The translations under genes and the position numbers were made by a program. This document shows, in pieces, positions 1-8,711 of a DNA stretch of 26,833 nt. The notes below the pieces were generated by a model. It searched no databases, was not told the origin of the DNA, and saw only the letters and a list, made by a program, of their open reading frames with translations. Origin of the DNA: JBQTIM01 sp052388135 (GTDB lineage Bacteria > Elusimicrobiota > Elusimicrobia > FEN-1173); NCBI GenBank assembly GCA_052388135.1, contig JBQTIM010000121.1:1-26833 (forward strand). Direction: 5' to 3'. Positions within the stretch are counted from its first letter, which is position 1; every line of letters begins with the position of its first letter.

Positions 1-3000
1 CAAGTCCCTGTTGGCGTCTTGGCCGGACAGATCGAAGAGTCCTGTTCCGGCGAACGCAACCGTGATTTTTAGCCGGAGAGAACCTATTTCTCCCTCCTCC
101 ACCCAGCCCCAGGGATAATCGGTTCGCCGGGGCTCGTCCAAATGCCGGGAATCTATAAACAGAACGTCGGCCCGCCCCGCAAGCCGGACCCCGATCTGTA
201 AAGGAACCGATTCGGCGGCCGTGCCCGTAAATGCCATGCCCTCAATCCCCATGCCTTGGGATTGGGGGAGATGCCAGATATACGCCCGATTCCCCGGCGA
301 GGAGGCCGCTCGCGCAGGGCCGTCGTATTGCACAACGTTGCCGTAGGGATGGTCGGCGGCTTCCCGCTCGGTCATGTAAAAAATATGGGACCCGCCCGGC
401 TCCAGGGTGACGTTCAACCCCTGCGATCTCAAATCTTTGCCGCGGCGCTCATAAAGCCATTTCGCGCGGGCGCTGGTCCTAAACCTGTAGAACAGGTCGG
501 AAAATAAATAATCCTTTTTATCCTCGACGCCGGGTATCCATCCTTCCGGCGGCCGGACCCAAACACCCGCGTCCTGCTCTGAAAGGTTGGCGGCCACAAC
601 GAAACGGCGTCCGTCCGCGGCGGTGACGGCAAAGGCCAGGACTGCGGAATCCCCCGTGTCCAACGTCTCCACCGTCGGGCCCGGTTCGCCCGCGGCCGGC
701 GCCAAGCCCCGCAGCGTGTCCATCAAATCCTTGACGGGCGAATCTCCCAGTTCAGCCAGAAGCTTGTCGAATGTGTCGCGGTTGGCCAGCTCCCCGGCGT
801 TGACCCAAGGATGGGTGATGGCTCCCGTGTCTTGGTTTACGCCTCCCGGCACGGTGATCATGTGCCCGGAATGCGCCAGCAACTCGCGAAGGTCCATCAT
901 CACCGGCGCCCCCTTGAGCGCCAGGAGCAGGTGAACTGTGAGAAAGGCCATGGCCGGGCCGCCCAAATTCCGGAGGGATTGCTCGTCGTAGTTTGAAGGG
1001 AAGGCCAGCCGGGCCTGCAACCGGCCGCTCATGAGCTCGGCGGCCAAGCGTTTCATTTCACGCCAATCCCGCCGGGCGTAGGCGTCGAACAACCCCTTAA
1101 AGTAAACCTCGTCCGCTCCCAATTCCAGGAAAAGCCTCTCCTCATCGCCGTAGGCTTCCACCAGGAAAGAAAAGGTTCGGTCTTTCGATTGAGCGTATTT
1201 TTTTACTTCGGCAAAAATTTCCTTCCAGGGCTCGACGCCCTCGTAAATATCGCGCTGATGGGACGGGAGTTCCACGCCGCCCAGCCAGGCCAGGAAATGC
1301 TCACGGAGCCAGGTGTGGGCCAGATCCACGCGCACCCCGTCCACGCCGCGGTCCACATGCTTTTTCAGAGCGTCTATGAAGAACTGTCGGACCTCGGGCA
1401 AAAACGGATTCAGCGCCACCTGGTCTTTATGAATCACATGGGGCCCGTTGCTCTCATGCAAAACCAGTATCCACCGGGATTGGCCGTTCTCCGTGATTTT
1501 GATGGCCGCGTAACGCCGGTTGGCTTTGAGCAGTTGCTCGAGGGCTCTTTTCTCCGCTTGACCCGGCGTTTCGCCGTCCCCGGCCGTGAACAAGACTCGC
1601 TCCTCGTCGTTCAATTCGCGATAAATGGTCCACCTGTAGTTGTCGGCCGTGACGGCGCTGGGGCCCAGGCGCGGGATCAGGTCGGTGATGAAGTCGATTC
1701 TTTGATCGTGCGCGGCCCGCACCGCGTTGACGAATTCCTGTTCCGCCCTAGCGGCATTTTCCGCCAAATCCGGACTGATGACGTCGGGAGACAAGGGCGC
1801 GAACAGGTTCGGGGCGTCGGCTAACAGCGTCCCGTTGACCTCCTGGGTCTTGCCTTTGTAATCGCCCACCAACACCGCCACACGGCCCGCTGGGGAAACG
1901 ATGAGGTGGTCGCCCCGATCCATTTGCCTGTGGACTTCTTTGGAAATCGGGTCCGTAGCGTAGGGGCCGTAAGCGTAAATTCGCCGAACGCCCAGGGATG
2001 ACAGCCGCGGCAGGAGGTCTTTCAGCCGCGTCAACGCACGGCGATGGCCTACGGTCCCGTCCGCCAACCGCACGGCTCCCGCATCACGCAGGCTGACGGC
2101 GACGGTAAGTCCAGGGAACACGCCGCCGGCCGGCGCGGGCGGCGCCCGGCTTTCCGCGGGCGCGGGTTCCTCCACCCGCTTAAAGCGAAGGGCTTGAACA
2201 TGAGGGTACCCCACCCCCACCGTCAATCCGCCGGGACGCCAAATCAAGCCCTGGCCCAATAGTTCGGCGCCCCGATAGGAATCCCGGCCTTCGGAGGTCG
2301 GATACGGAACGGATTGCGGACCCGCGTCCCACGCTTCATAATGACCGCTCCTGGCTTTGGGGCCCAACAGCACGCGCATGGCTTCTTCATCAACGACATT
2401 CTGAAAAATTTTCGGTCCGTCGCGTCCGGGAGTGGGGCCGGCCTGGCCCGTGTCCACGGCCACCAAGAGCCATTCGCCTCCTAATTTAACCCGGAAGAAT
2501 CGCACGCGAGGATTGTCGCCCTGCCCGGTTACGGGCCGGGCCAAGTCAGGGTGGGTGCTTAAATGCTCGGCCAAAGCTTCGCGGACGCGGGGGTTCAACA
2601 AATACCGTTCTTCGCGGACGTCGCCGCCCACGTACCTTTTCAGCATGGAAAATGGGTCCGCGATCCTGGCCTCGATTTCCGCCACGTCGTCCCGGCGGGG
2701 ATCTTTGACGACGTCCTCCAGGAGACGGAGCATATCCTGGGACGTTCTTTCAACGCCGACTTGGGTGGTTTGGTTAAGCGCGTTGCGGATAATTTTCGCG
2801 CGGCGGGCGGGATCTCTGAGTATCTCGGCCGACCGCACATACGCGGCCAGCAGGCCCTGGGCCGTGGGCGTGCGCAGGACTTCGCCGCCGCCCACTTCCA
2901 CTTCGCCGTAGGGCACTTCGACGCCGTTGGCCTCGTCCTCGTTGGTTCCGTCATCAAAGACGACGGATTCCGGCACGGCCCCGTCGTTGCTGGCGATGAT

Positions 3001-6000
3001 CAGCGCGCCGTTCATTTGGGCCTTTTGAAAGCCGGTGGCCGAAGCTTCCCGAGGATCGTCGGCGAGCATGACGGCGATATCGGCCATTCGCATGAGCCGC
3101 CGGGCTTCCAAGATGTTGTAGTCCGTAAAGAAGATGACCCGCCCCTTCAGCCTCGAGTCCTGCCGGATGGCGTCCTGAATGCGGCGGTACTGTTCCATAC
3201 CGTAAGAATCGTCTTGATGGATTCTGCCGCCTATGATCTGTACGATTCCGGTTTTTAAGAATTCCTCCTTAAGGTCCACATCGTCTAATTGGTCGGCCAA
3301 ACTTTTGAGCCGATCGGTTTGCCTTTTGTTTTCCAAAATATCAGGCACGCGCTCGGCCCTCTTGTACCACACGATGCGGCGCGTCCAAAGGCTGATGGAA
3401 TTCCCTTCGGCAAGAACGCTCGCTTTCCAATTCATCCAGAACGCTCTGTCCGTTTCGTTTTCCCGCGCCAGCCGCTCGGCCAGCCAGGAGACCTCTTCCT
3501 GCTTGATGGAGTCTTTGGCTTGAACCAATTCCTCATCCGTCTTCCCGGCCGGGCCGCCGTCCAAAAAGCGCGCGTGCGGCCAATAAAGGGCGCTGACCCC
3601 GTTGGTGACGTGCCGGATTTTGGCGGCGAACTGGCGGAGGAGCGGCATGGCGCGCATCACGCGGCCGTGTTTCTCCGCCACGCCGAAGACGCCTTCCGCG
3701 GCGTTGATGATGACGGCGGTGGTGTCTATCAGGCCCGTCTTGCCGTCTCGGACGGGCATGTTCTCGTAATAGCGGGGGTCCACCCGCAAGCGTTGCGCCT
3801 CCTCCAGGGTCCATTTGGGGTGGGCGTAATCCAGCGGGGTGTGATCGTTGAACACATAGCGGGTTCCATCAAAGAAGGTGTCGGTGGAAAACCGGTCTTG
3901 GAACATGCGGTGATGCACGTACATGGCCGGCGCCTCGCTGATCACCGCCACGTCGGGGACTTTGTTTTCCCGCTTCATGAGAGCCAAAGCCCCCCGGCCG
4001 GCCAGCCAGCTTTGCTTGAACCGCGCCTCTTTCTCCCAGGCTTCCGCGTTCGCGCCCGGCGGAGCGTCGGCTTTTCCCGGATACACGACGTCCGAAATTT
4101 CCGGGGCGTCGAGGAAATAGACATCCGCTTCGCCGAAGCTGGCCTCGGGGGCTTTCCACACCTTGACCTGGACGGTGCTTCCATCGTACATTTCCACGGA
4201 CACCTCGCCGGCCGGGTCCAAAACCCGCCTTAAAATATTCCCCACCGGCACCTTTTCCAACTTGAGAGAGCCGTCCTGCTGCACGCGTTGCACCCACACA
4301 TTGTCATAGAGCAAGGACACGCCGGTCACGCCGGCCCCCAGGCGGGATTGGGCGATGATGCGTTCCTTCAGCAGAGGCCCGATGCCTCCCACCGTGGTGG
4401 CCATGGCCGCGGCCCGGACATTGGCGTCCGTCAATCCGCCCTCGGCCGCCAGCCGTTCCAACTCTTTCAAAACGTCTTCGCTGAGGGCCATTTCCATGGT
4501 GACTTCCAGGATGTTCTTTCCAGCCAAAGCCGGCGTGTTCCTTCGCACCCAATTCTTTCCGAGGGAATCCGGCGCCAAACCGGGAAGGGAGGCCAGCCGC
4601 ATCCAGGACGGAAGGCGACCGGCGGCCTGGAGGCCCAGGTAGACGGCGTTGTAGAAGCCGTGCGCGAGAGCGGCTGTAACAAGAGGCGAGAGGGGAAGGA
4701 TGGGAACGGCGGCGGCGGCGAGGTAGGCTCCCGTGAACAGGGCGGCGGGTATGAGATAAAGACCGAATTCCTTAACCGCGGGCAGACTGAACAGGCGGGG
4801 AGGAGGCTGGGCGGCCCTGTTCGCCTTGACCCGAAGTCGAGCCCAACTTATTAGGACATGGAGCGCCGAGAACGCTCCCAAGCCGATGCCGGCCGCTCGC
4901 AGGAGATCCGGGCTGGAGCCCAAGGCCCAGGCTCGAAAGACCTGCTCTTCCGCCGCCGGCACGGCCACCACGACGGCCGCCGTGAGCAGGAGGGCGGCGG
5001 CGACTCGCAGGGCGCGGCGGCTTCTGATCCCATGGGATATCCCGGACAGGAACCTGCCCGTGGCCGCCTGGGCCGATCCGGCCCATTGGGTTCCCGCTTC
5101 CAACACTTTCGATGCTCCTGTGGCGCCGGCGTTCTCCGCCAAGATTTTTTCCCGGAGCAGCCGCCAGAGCCCGGCCATCCATGTGGTTTTCGTCTCGTAG
5201 AAAACCACGCTTTGTGAGCCTACAATCCGCACTTTGGGGCTGCGGCCATCATTCCTTAAGTCGGCAAGCCGGGCGTTGCGGGAGGTCTCCGCGTCCGGCA
5301 GGCGTTCCACCATGTATCCGGTGATGAATTCAAACGCCGGGCGCAGGCCCTGAAGCACGGTTTGGAGGCCGGTCCAAAGGGCGCGGCGCTGGCGCGCGCC
5401 CTCGGCGAAGGTTCCGCCCGAGACCGCCGGCGTGCTGGGCGCCGTGGCCGGCGGGCGCACCATATATATCTTGTCGCCCGAGAACAATTGCTCCAGCGGC
5501 AGGGGGTCGCGGGCGAAGACGTCGAGGTAGTTGTGGTCTTTGGGGACCTCGGTGATCTTGGGCGTGACCACCACGTAGGAGGCGTTCTGGCGGCGGAGGA
5601 CCTGGGTGAGGCCGTCGGTGTGGAAGCCTCCGGCCACCAGGACGGCGGAGGAGGTTTTGTCGGCTTTCATTTTGGCCAGCAGGTTGTCCACCAGGGCGTT
5701 GTTGCGCCGCACGGCGTAGAGGCAGAATTCTTCGAAGGGCGCGAGCAATTCAGGGGTGAGGCCGTTCGCAGAGCTTCCGGCACCTGGGGCGCCAGAGGCG
5801 CTGATCCGGGGTGGGGAGCGAGGGGCGAGGGAAGAAGGAGATTGCTTCGTCGCTGCGCTCCTCGCAATGACGGCAGGGGCGGATGTTGGATTTTTGCCTG
5901 CCAACCCATCGCTCCTCGCCCCTTGCCCCTCTAAAAATCGGATTTCCTCCGCGACGCGAAGGATCGTGTTCCTATTTTGCTCGTAGTAAAGCCAATCGGG

Positions 6001-7389
6001 CGGCGTCATGTTGTGGCCGGTGAGTTTTTCCAGGAGCAGGAGGCTCCGCGCGGCGGCCACCAGGCGCTTTTGATCCGGCCGAAGGGCGAGGGCGTCCTGG
6101 GCGGAGCGCTCCAGCTCGGCCAGCTCCATCAAAAGGTCGTTGCGGTTGATGCGCTCGGCCAGCAGGACGTAGTTGATGTAGGAATTGAGCGGCCCGAAAT
6201 TCTCCAAGGCCACGCCGCCGGCCCGGCACAGGCCGCGCAAATAGCGATGGTAGCCGCCGTAGGTCATCTGGCCCAGGCGGTATTGAAGGCTTTGCCGCAC
6301 CAAGTCGGCCAACTGGTCTTGGGACAGATTTTCGGCCAGCGTCTCCACCAGGCGGAGCCGCTCCTTTTCCACGGCTTTGAAGTCCAGGCTGTCTTCCCAA
6401 TCCAGCGCGTTGACCAGGAGGCGGAGGTTGGGGTAGCCGCCGGCGGAGACGGGCCGGGACATGAGGTAGCGGACGTAAGGGGCCAGGCCTTCCCGGCGGC
6501 TTTTGTAGGCGGCGTAGCGGCGGTCGAACTCCTTGAGGGAGGGAGAATAAATTTTTTCTTTCAACGCGGCCGCCCGGCGATCCAGGCCCGTCAGCGCCTC
6601 ATGGACGGCGGGTTTGTTCTTGAGGGAATCCCGGAAGGCCTGGATGTTGCTTTCGTAAAGCGACAAATCCTCGGCGCCCCAGAGAAGCGGCGGCGATTCC
6701 GCCGTGAGGGCCGCGTGCTCGGGCCCGCCGAGGTAACCCTCCTTTAGGAAATAATCCGCGATGTCTTTCGTGACGGCGGGATCGGGGAAATCCCGGTAAG
6801 GCGCCAAATCGAACCCGCCGGCCGCGCCCTCCAGGCCCACCAAGTTCAAGCCGCGGGCCGCCCGGAGACGCTGGATCATGGCGGCCATGTTCTTCTGCGC
6901 CTCTTCGATGCCGTGGGCGTCCTGGATGTGGATGATGAAGGGCGCGCCGGGCGCCGGCGACAGGTGGACCTCCCGCAGGGAACCGAAAGGAAGGATCAAT
7001 TGGGACAGCCAGTCCTCCGATCCGGGCGAGCCGGCTTTGAAAGCGGCCGACGCCTGGGCGCGGACCGGGCGGGACCGTTCGGAAACCGCGGTGGCCAGCG
7101 GTCGGTTTTCAGCGACGCCGAAATCCAGCTGGGCCGCCCGGGGCAGTTGGGCGAGGAGCTGATGCTGTTCGCTGGAGAGACGGCCGGATTTGGCGGCGCC
7201 CGCCTCCATGGCAGGCAGCGCCTCCGCCAGGGAAGGCCGGTTCTTCAGTTTTTCCGTGGCGCGGCGGCGTTCGGACCAAAAGTTCGCTTCAACGGCGTAA
7301 GCGGAGGCAACGTTGGTGAGGAAATAAACCACGGCCAGGGGAAGGGCCAGGCGGGAGGGAGGCCGGATTTTTTGCCTTTCGTGGGGCAT
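1..7389 (-). CDS. Giant multidomain exported or membrane protein: HIQDAH domain, membrane block, GT35 glucan phosphorylase-like and GH13 amylase-like domains (C-terminus outside the window)
   Basis: This is one open frame of 2463 codons with no stop, still open at base 1. ATG at 7389 is preceded by AAGGA and by an in-frame stop 15 bases upstream. Residues 11-30 are hydrophobic, like a signal peptide. Residues about 140-620 form an unnamed domain with HIQDAH (154-159) and GGFHT near 586, possibly of the ChaN/Tiki superfamily. Three or four membrane segments lie at about 793-925. Residues about 930-1560 resemble GT35 glucan phosphorylase: VGGIGPL near 998, HVTNGV near 1260, a YKR motif near 1343, GGRIHQD near 1386, and the PLP motif ATGFQKAQMNG with candidate lysine K1456. 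Residues about 1830-2330 are GH13-like with nucleophile D2022 (GVRVDLAH), acid E2078 (LVEAYG) and D2135 (SNYDEQ), but region I is degenerate (TDLIPRLG). Residues about 487-527 come from an inserted repeat. A role in alpha-glucan turnover is inferred. Confidence 0.88.
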   Translation of the reverse strand, partial: MPHERQKIRPPSRLALPLAVVYFLTNVASAYAVEANFWSERRRATEKLKNRPSLAEALPAMEAGAAKSGRLSSEQHQLLAQLPRAAQLDFGVAENRPLATAVSERSRPVRAQASAAFKAGSPGSEDWLSQLILPFGSLREVHLSPAPGAPFIIHIQDAHGIEEAQKNMAAMIQRLRAARGLNLVGLEGAAGGFDLAPYRDFPDPAVTKDIADYFLKEGYLGGPEHAALTAESPPLLWGAEDLSLYESNIQAFRDSLKNKPAVHEALTGLDRRAAALKEKIYSPSLKEFDRRYAAYKSRREGLAPYVRYLMSRPVSAGGYPNLRLLVNALDWEDSLDFKAVEKERLRLVETLAENLSQDQLADLVRQSLQYRLGQMTYGGYHRYLRGLCRAGGVALENFGPLNSYINYVLLAERINRNDLLMELAELERSAQDALALRPDQKRLVAAARSLLLLEKLTGHNMTPPDWLYYEQNRNTILRVAEEIRFLEGQGARSDGLAGKNPTSAPAVIARSAATKQSPSSLAPRSPPRISASGAPGAGSSANGLTPELLAPFEEFCLYAVRRNNALVDNLLAKMKADKTSSAVLVAGGFHTDGLTQVLRRQNASYVVVTPKITEVPKDHNYLDVFARDPLPLEQLFSGDKIYMVRPPATAPSTPAVSGGTFAEGARQRRALWTGLQTVLQGLRPAFEFITGYMVERLPDAETSRNARLADLRNDGRSPKVRIVGSQSVVFYETKTTWMAGLWRLLREKILAENAGATGASKVLEAGTQWAGSAQAATGRFLSGISHGIRSRRALRVAAALLLTAAVVVAVPAAEEQVFRAWALGSSPDLLRAAGIGLGAFSALHVLISWARLRVKANRAAQPPPRLFSLPAVKEFGLYLIPAALFTGAYLAAAAVPILPLSPLVTAALAHGFYNAVYLGLQAAGRLPSWMRLASLPGLAPDSLGKNWVRRNTPALAGKNILEVTMEMALSEDVLKELERLAAEGGLTDANVRAAAMATTVGGIGPLLKERIIAQSRLGAGVTGVSLLYDNVWVQRVQQDGSLKLEKVPVGNILRRVLDPAGEVSVEMYDGSTVQVKVWKAPEASFGEADVYFLDAPEISDVVYPGKADAPPGANAEAWEKEARFKQSWLAGRGALALMKRENKVPDVAVISEAPAMYVHHRMFQDRFSTDTFFDGTRYVFNDHTPLDYAHPKWTLEEAQRLRVDPRYYENMPVRDGKTGLIDTTAVIINAAEGVFGVAEKHGRVMRAMPLLRQFAAKIRHVTNGVSALYWPHARFLDGGPAGKTDEELVQAKDSIKQEEVSWLAERLARENETDRAFWMNWKASVLAEGNSISLWTRRIVWYKRAERVPDILENKRQTDRLKSLADQLDDVDLKEEFLKTGIVQIIGGRIHQDDSYGMEQYRRIQDAIRQDSRLKGRVIFFTDYNILEARRLMRMADIAVMLADDPREASATGFQKAQMNGALIIASNDGAVPESVVFDDGTNEDEANGVEVPYGEVEVGGGEVLRTPTAQGLLAAYVRSAEILRDPARRAKIIRNALNQTTQVGVERTSQDMLRLLEDVVKDPRRDDVAEIEARIADPFSMLKRYVGGDVREERYLLNPRVREALAEHLSTHPDLARPVTGQGDNPRVRFFRVKLGGEWLLVAVDTGQAGPTPGRDGPKIFQNVVDEEAMRVLLGPKARSGHYEAWDAGPQSVPYPTSEGRDSYRGAELLGQGLIWRPGGLTVGVGYPHVQALRFKRVEEPAPAESRAPPAPAGGVFPGLTVAVSLRDAGAVRLADGTVGHRRALTRLKDLLPRLSSLGVRRIYAYGPYATDPISKEVHRQMDRGDHLIVSPAGRVAVLVGDYKGKTQEVNGTLLADAPNLFAPLSPDVISPDLAENAARAEQEFVNAVRAAHDQRIDFITDLIPRLGPSAVTADNYRWTIYRELNDEERVLFTAGDGETPGQAEKRALEQLLKANRRYAAIKITENGQSRWILVLHESNGPHVIHKDQVALNPFLPEVRQFFIDALKKHVDRGVDGVRVDLAHTWLREHFLAWLGGVELPSHQRDIYEGVEPWKEIFAEVKKYAQSKDRTFSFLVEAYGDEERLFLELGADEVYFKGLFDAYARRDWREMKRLAAELMSGRLQARLAFPSNYDEQSLRNLGGPAMAFLTVHLLLALKGAPVMMDLRELLAHSGHMITVPGGVNQDTGAITHPWVNAGELANRDTFDKLLAELGDSPVKDLMDTLRGLAPAAGEPGPTVETLDTGDSAVLAFAVTAADGRRFVVAANLSEQDAGVWVRPPEGWIPGVEDKKDYLFSDLFYRFRTSARAKWLYERRGKDLRSQGLNVTLEPGGSHIFYMTEREAADHPYGNVVQYDGPARAASSPGNRAYIWHLPQSQGMGIEGMAFTGTAAESVPLQIGVRLAGRADVLFIDSRHLDEPRRTDYPWGWVEEGEIGSLRLKITVAFAGTGLFDLSGQDANRDL
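5810..5932. repeat. Palindromic repeat inserted in frame in the giant gene
   Basis: The core at 5840-5871 (gattgcttcgtcg...ctcctcgcaatgac) matches both arms of the palindrome at 8119-8247. It is flanked by imperfect inverted repeats, a gagcgaggggcgagg-type arm at 5816-5830 and its inverted counterpart at about 5915-5931. The insert leaves the reading frame open and encodes a low-complexity stretch containing VIARSAATKQS, at about residues 487-527 of the giant protein, between two well-ordered segments (RVAEEIRFLE and LTPELLAPFEEF). The outer limits are approximate. Confidence 0.75.
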
Positions 7390-7599
7390 GCGCTCGTCCT
7401 TGAGCTACATTGGTTAACGTCGTTACTTGTATATGATTATGGCTGTACGAACGAGAAAATGGCCTTAATTTTTTGTAAATCTTTTGTAAATAAAGTGGTG
7501 GGTACGGACATATTTTTCTGGCCGTATTTGGGGCTCTCGAGAAGGGCGGGTTTACTTAAGGAAGGCGGGAAACAAGTTGGGATTGAAGCCGTTACGCCG
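7390..7599. other. AT-rich spacer upstream of the giant gene
   Basis: This 210-bp gap separates the A-type carrier gene from the giant gene, both on the minus strand. It is much richer in A and T than its surroundings and has two close copies of ttttgtaaat at about 7472-7490. TATACA- and CATAAT-like boxes on the minus strand at about 7425-7445 could serve as a -10, but I find no convincing -35 at the right spacing. A promoter for the giant gene is therefore likely but not defined. Confidence 0.4.
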
Positions 7600-7944
7600 T
7601 TATACCGTGAAGGACTCTCCGCAGGAGCAACTGGATTTGGCTTGGGGGTTTTTAAAGACGAACTTCTGGCTCATGAGGGAGCTGATGTAGTCCAACTCGG
7701 TGCCGGCCAGGTAAAGCAGGCTTTTGGAGTCGAGATACACTTTAAGGCCGTCGAACTCCACGGGCACGTCGCCCTTTTGGGGCGGCTCGGCGGTGGGTTG
7801 AAGGTCGTAGGACATGCCGGAACAGCCCCCGGCCAGGACCTTGACGCGGATGGCGCCGCCGGGCAGTCCCTTTTGAGCCAAAAGGTCTTTGGCCTTGCGG
7901 ACGGCGCGGTCGGTGACGGTGATGATGGCGGCGGCGTTTGTCAT
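7600..7944 (-). CDS. A-type iron-sulfur carrier (IscA/ErpA/SufA family)
   Basis: The product has 114 residues, the usual size of the HesB/IscA family. The three cluster-binding cysteines are present: C41 in GGCSGMSYD, and C106 and C108 in the C-terminal SCSCGESF. Proteins of this family accept or carry [2Fe-2S] or [4Fe-4S] clusters and hand them to apo-enzymes in the cytoplasm. The gene lies downstream of a second A-type carrier (8323-8646), separated by 378 bp that holds a MITE-like palindrome, and trxB lies upstream of both. No good Shine-Dalgarno is visible before the ATG, which follows a TATACC stretch closely. The sequence alone does not tell IscA, ErpA and SufA apart, so no symbol is given. 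Confidence 0.93.
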   Translation of the reverse strand: MTNAAAIITVTDRAVRKAKDLLAQKGLPGGAIRVKVLAGGCSGMSYDLQPTAEPPQKGDVPVEFDGLKVYLDSKSLLYLAGTELDYISSLMSQKFVFKNPQAKSSCSCGESFTV

Positions 7945-8322
7945 AAGGGTATAGAACTCATCTTTCAGATTGCCTTCAAGCTGTCATTTCAGCTTTCGGC
8001 CTGCCCCTTCAGCGGGCCTCGGCTCACACCGCCGGCGGAGTCCGCTCGCCTCGGCCGATGCCGTCGGATCGAAATCTGAAATCTCGTTCCGAGTTCGGCG
8101 CGTCTTAAGTCCCTTGATTTGTCCCGTTGTCATTGCGAGCGAAAGCGAAGCAATCCCAGGTTTCACCGGCGCCAAGACCATCCTCGTGCGCTGAAAACGG
8201 GGATTGCTTCGTCGCAAACAACGCTCCTCGCAATGACAACGGGACAAGGAAGCGTTGGGCGCGCTGCACTCGGAAAAAAGCGGCGCGAATTTTTGCAGGC
8301 CGGCTTTAGCTCGGCTTTCCCC
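7945..8322. other. 378-bp intergenic region holding the palindrome
   Basis: This spacer between the two A-type carrier genes contains the 8119-8247 palindrome. A second, weaker inverted pair (tttcagat near 7964-7971, atctgaaa near 8074-8081) hints that the left part may also be repeat-derived. Short open frames here translate repeat sequence and have no ribosome-binding site. I see no gene. Confidence 0.6.
8119..8247. repeat. MITE-like palindromic element between the two A-type carrier genes
   Basis: The outer arms 8119-8139 and 8227-8247 are perfect 21-bp inverted repeats (ttgtcccgttgtcattgcgag and its complement). A second perfect 12-bp inverted pair (cgaagcaatccc) lies inside at 8146-8157 and 8200-8211, with an unrelated centre at about 8158-8199. 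The sequence gtcattgcgag...gaagcaatcc is shared with the copy inside the giant gene at 5840-5871. There is no coding capacity and no clear target-site duplication. It looks like a non-autonomous palindromic element of 129 bp. Confidence 0.85.
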
Positions 8323-8646
8323 TTAGGCTTCGAAAGATTTCCCGCACCCGCAGGACTGCTTGGCGTTGGGGTTGGAAATGGCGAAGCCGGAGCCGGAAAA
8401 ATCTTCCTTGTAATCAATGGTGGAACCGCTCAGCATGGAGGAGCTTTGGGAATCCACCACCACCTGCAGGCCGTCCACGGGGACCTCGATGTCGCCCTCT
8501 TTCTTCTCGTCGAAGGCGAAACCGTATTGAAAGCTGGAACAGCCGCCCTTCTCCACAAAAACGCGGAGGGCTTTGCCTTGCAGGGAGGAATCCCCGGCGT
8601 AAAACTCCCGGACTTTTTTAACGGCCGATTCGGTCAGCGTCAACAT
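8323..8646 (-). CDS. A-type iron-sulfur carrier, second copy (ErpA/IscA family)
   Basis: The product has 107 residues with the family cysteines C36 (EKGGCSSFQYGF), C99 and C101 (SCGCGKSF). It is clearly diverged from the 7600-7944 protein: the loop after the first cysteine and the central VVVDSQSSSMLSG segment differ. The two are therefore not a recent duplication and may serve different clients. The ATG is preceded by GAGGAG (minus strand, about 8652-8657). A good promoter (TTGAAA-16-TATACT) fits between it and the end of trxB, so the gene can be transcribed separately from trxB. Confidence 0.94.
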   Translation of the reverse strand: MLTLTESAVKKVREFYAGDSSLQGKALRVFVEKGGCSSFQYGFAFDEKKEGDIEVPVDGLQVVVDSQSSSMLSGSTIDYKEDFSGSGFAISNPNAKQSCGCGKSFEA

Positions 8647-8677
8647 GGGTTATCTCCTCGGAAAACGTCGTCTTTAA

Positions 8678-8705
8678 AGTATACCAATTTTGTCGGGTTT
8701 TTCAA
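8678..8705 (-). promoter_or_regulatory. Sigma70-type promoter for the A-type carrier gene
   Basis: On the minus strand, TTGAAA (8700-8705) and TATACT (8678-8683) are separated by 16 bp, about 30 bases before the ATG at 8646. The -35 lies just beyond the trxB stop codon. Confidence 0.6.
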
Positions 8706-8711
8706 GGCCCG

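Noticed and set aside
3289..4233. A 314-codon plus-strand open frame within the giant gene
   Set aside because: The minus-strand frame here carries phosphorylase motifs; the plus frame has none.
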